DNA from: Staphylococcus carnosus
Lineage (GTDB): Bacteria > Bacillota > Bacilli > Staphylococcales > Staphylococcaceae
Reading direction: 5' to 3'
Length of the DNA: 64,000 nucleotides
NCBI RefSeq assembly: GCF_900458435.1
Contig: NZ_UHCT01000001.1
Coordinates: 62,001 to 126,000 of the forward strand
This document shows positions 62,126-64,000 of this stretch, piece after piece (position 1 is the first letter of the stretch; every line of letters starts with the position of its first letter). The notes beneath the pieces are model-generated. The model had not been told where the DNA came from. It searched no databases and worked only from the letters and a program-made list of their open reading frames with translations. A program made the translations under genes and the position numbers.

Positions 62126-63154
62126 ATGAATATAGCAATTTATGGGGCAGGTTCATTAGGAACAATTATGGGAGCATTCCTTTCTGAATCTGATGCTAAT
62201 GTAGATTTAATAGATGTAAACCAAGCACATGTGGATAAATTAAATGAAGAAGGCGCTCATGTTGTAGGGGCAACAGATTATCGTCACGCGGTACATGCTA
62301 TTACACCTGATGAAGTCAATAAGCGATACGATATAATCTTGCTTTTAACAAAACAAGTGTTTAATCAACAAGTCATTCCGAAAGTCAGAGATATTTTGAA
62401 ATTTAATGGTACAGTTGTATCATTACAAAATGGTATTCCTGAAGAGTTGATTCAAGAAGTATTGCCACCAGCTAATATTGTAGCGGGATCTGTAGAGTTC
62501 GGAGCAACTTTCGAAGGTCCTGGTATTTCACGTTTAACAACTGAATTCGATACATTTAAAAACAACGCAATTCAAATCGGGGAATTAGATGGAGCAGTTA
62601 CAGAACGCACAAAAGCAATCCAAAAAGCATTAGAACCTATCGGCGGTATTTCTGTATCAGATAATTTACCTGGTACAAAATGGGCTAAATTAATTATTAA
62701 TAGCGCATTAAGCGGTATGTCTGCTGCAACAAACAGCACATATGGAGACGTTATGGATGATCCGATTGGTGCTAAAGCTGCAGTATATGCAATGAATGAA
62801 GTAGTAAAAGTAGGTAAAAGTAATGGCATAGAATTTGAAAAACTAAGTGTATTAAATCCAGAAGCATTTGCAGAAATTACAGACGAAAAAGCGCAAATTG
62901 AAATCATGAAAGAATCATTAAAAGCTTCAAGATCAATCGAAGCAAGTATGCTGCAAGATTTAAGAAAAGGAAGAGCCACAGAAATTAATTACATTAATGG
63001 AGCTGTCACTAAAATAGGTAAAGCAAATGGTATTTTAACTCCGGTAAATGATTTAATTGTAGACATTGTATCTAAAGCTCAAGATAACAAAAAAGTACCT
63101 GACTTTGATGAAAGTATGGGACAATTTAAAAAGTTATTTGATACAAACAAATAG
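62126..63154 (+). CDS. Ketopantoate reductase family protein (PanE/ApbA-like)
   Basis: This 342-residue protein has the NADPH motif IAIYGAGSLGTIMGAFLSE and the family features VVSLQNGIPEELIQEVLP, KWAKLIINSALSGMSA and the catalytic Lys/Glu pattern in the helical C-terminal domain. True PanE proteins are about 300 residues; the extra length and context suggest a different 2-oxo acid substrate. AGAGGTGAAGG precedes the ATG. Confidence 0.85.
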   Translation: MNIAIYGAGSLGTIMGAFLSESDANVDLIDVNQAHVDKLNEEGAHVVGATDYRHAVHAITPDEVNKRYDIILLLTKQVFNQQVIPKVRDILKFNGTVVSLQNGIPEELIQEVLPPANIVAGSVEFGATFEGPGISRLTTEFDTFKNNAIQIGELDGAVTERTKAIQKALEPIGGISVSDNLPGTKWAKLIINSALSGMSAATNSTYGDVMDDPIGAKAAVYAMNEVVKVGKSNGIEFEKLSVLNPEAFAEITDEKAQIEIMKESLKASRSIEASMLQDLRKGRATEINYINGAVTKIGKANGILTPVNDLIVDIVSKAQDNKKVPDFDESMGQFKKLFDTNK

Positions 63155-63168
63155 TTAAGGAGTGAAGC

Positions 63169-63906
63169 ATGATGGATAAAGAACAAGTTAAAAATATATC
63201 AGCAACACCGATTAACGCACCTGTCTTTCCGATGACAGAAATTAAGTTCAGAAATAGAGAATATCTCAATATTATTTATGAAACAGATAAAGCTGCTTTA
63301 GAAGAAATAGTACCTGAACCATTAAAAGTTACAAGCAACCGTATTAAATTTGAAGTTATCAATATGCCGGATAGTACTGGATTAGGGAGCTATAAAGAAG
63401 CAGGACATGTAATACCTGTTGAATATAACGGTGAAAAAGGTGAATTTTATCTGTCTATGTATGTTAGTAATCAAGCAGCAATTGCAAGCGGCAGAGAGAT
63501 TGCAGCTTTTCCTAAAAAAGCTGGAAATCCTGATTTATTTGTAGACAATGATACACTTGTTGGAACACTTGATTATAACTCTTTACGTGTTGCGCAAGCC
63601 ACAATGGCTTATAAATATTATAAAATGACAGATGAAGAAGCCCTAGCAGATGTTACTGCCCCTCAATTCATGTTAAAGTCTGTCAGAGACTATGATGGCA
63701 GTTTATTACGCTGTGAATTAACAAGAAGCCAAATTACGGATATAAAATTGAAAGAAGCTTATAGAGGACTAGCACGTTTGCAATTATTTGAACATGTAAT
63801 GGCACCGCTAGCAGATTTCCCTGTAAGAAAAATTGTAGATGCACATCATATTATTGCTGATTTAACATTAGGACAACCAAGCCCCGTTTACGATTACTTG
63901 AAATAA
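63169..63906 (+). CDS. Acetoacetate decarboxylase family protein
   Basis: This 245-residue protein has the core VPEPLKVTSNRIKFEV and the Schiff-base lysine region SGREIAAFPKKAGNPDLF of acetoacetate decarboxylases. Decarboxylation of a beta-keto acid is expected; related proteins catalyse other aldol-type reactions. AAGGAG precedes the two possible ATGs (63169 and 63172). It follows the PanE-like gene by 14 bases. Confidence 0.85.
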   Translation: MMDKEQVKNISATPINAPVFPMTEIKFRNREYLNIIYETDKAALEEIVPEPLKVTSNRIKFEVINMPDSTGLGSYKEAGHVIPVEYNGEKGEFYLSMYVSNQAAIASGREIAAFPKKAGNPDLFVDNDTLVGTLDYNSLRVAQATMAYKYYKMTDEEALADVTAPQFMLKSVRDYDGSLLRCELTRSQITDIKLKEAYRGLARLQLFEHVMAPLADFPVRKIVDAHHIIADLTLGQPSPVYDYLK

Positions 63907-63926
63907 AATATAAAGCAGTTTAAACA

Positions 63927-63962
63927 GAGAACCTGTACTAAAAAGTATAGGTTCTTTTTTTA
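63927..63962 (+). terminator. Terminator after the acetoacetate decarboxylase-like gene
   Basis: AGAACCTGTACT pairs with AGTATAGGTTCT, followed by seven T. Confidence 0.9.
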
Positions 63963-64000
63963 CAGTAAAAACAGAAGTAAATTCATTTATATATCTGCAC

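Overview
The window is an AT-rich Firmicute chromosome segment, almost certainly from a coagulase-negative Staphylococcus. The evidence is a YSIRK-type lipase precursor, an IsaB-like antigen, a LytM glycyl-glycine endopeptidase, a nanE-nanR-nanK-nanA-nanT sialic acid locus, a fadXDEBA beta-oxidation operon and strong AAGGAGG ribosome binding sites with many TTG/GTG starts. The overall character (few insertion sequences, several single-codon nonsense mutations) recalls the S. carnosus/S. simulans group. That species guess comes from memory of those proteins and is not proven here.

Layout. Bases 1-2900 hold the end of a YhgE/Pip-type membrane protein with a MarR regulator, a decayed IS1182-type transposase joined to the tail of a broken FtsX-type permease, and an IsaB-like secreted protein. 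Bases 3000-4700 carry an NmrA/QorB-like oxidoreductase and a VOC-fold protein on the minus strand. Bases 4800-8300 are a ribose locus: a LacI-type regulator with an internal stop, a perfect 22-bp operator, a cre site, and rbsU-rbsD-rbsK. Bases 8380-14850 are a DeoR-controlled sugar-alcohol operon: an erythritol/L-threitol-type dehydrogenase, an MFS transporter with an internal TGA, DhaK- and DhaL-type kinase subunits, an RpiB-like isomerase and a GlpX-type bisphosphatase. This is the best candidate for an incompletely described system: a tetritol pathway to erythrose 4-phosphate, possibly feeding sedoheptulose phosphates.

Bases 15460-23400 are the fad operon for fatty acid activation and beta-oxidation, with two CcpA-type cre sites. 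Bases 23700-28930 hold a tiny membrane protein and two large CDP-glycerol glycerophosphotransferase-like proteins. Bases 29000-35100 hold a class II UvrA paralogue, a LysE exporter, a histidine phosphatase, a DUF896 protein, a luciferase-like monooxygenase and a DJ-1/PfpI protein behind a sigma-B-like promoter. Bases 35400-39450 carry the lipase, a 21-residue amphipathic peptide resembling a phenol-soluble modulin, a CorA transporter and a secreted hypothetical protein.

Bases 39560-45680 are the sialic acid regulon. Two matching 15-bp palindromes, in its two divergent promoter regions, look like NanR operators. Bases 45700-49400 hold two APC permeases flanking a class-I glutamine-amidotransferase-type gamma-glutamyl hydrolase. 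Bases 49400-55500 hold methyltransferase, WYL regulator, MerR-nitroreductase, metallophosphoesterase and LytM genes. Bases 55500-56740 are an IS-derived island carrying a secreted, toxin-like protein and a small membrane protein. The end of the window holds a TehB-like methyltransferase, a succinate-semialdehyde-type dehydrogenase, a catabolite-controlled lactonase-like/alcohol dehydrogenase pair, and a LysR regulator divergent from a ketopantoate-reductase-like and an acetoacetate-decarboxylase-like gene.

No tRNA, rRNA or CRISPR array was recognised. All family names rest on motif recognition by eye, without database searches.
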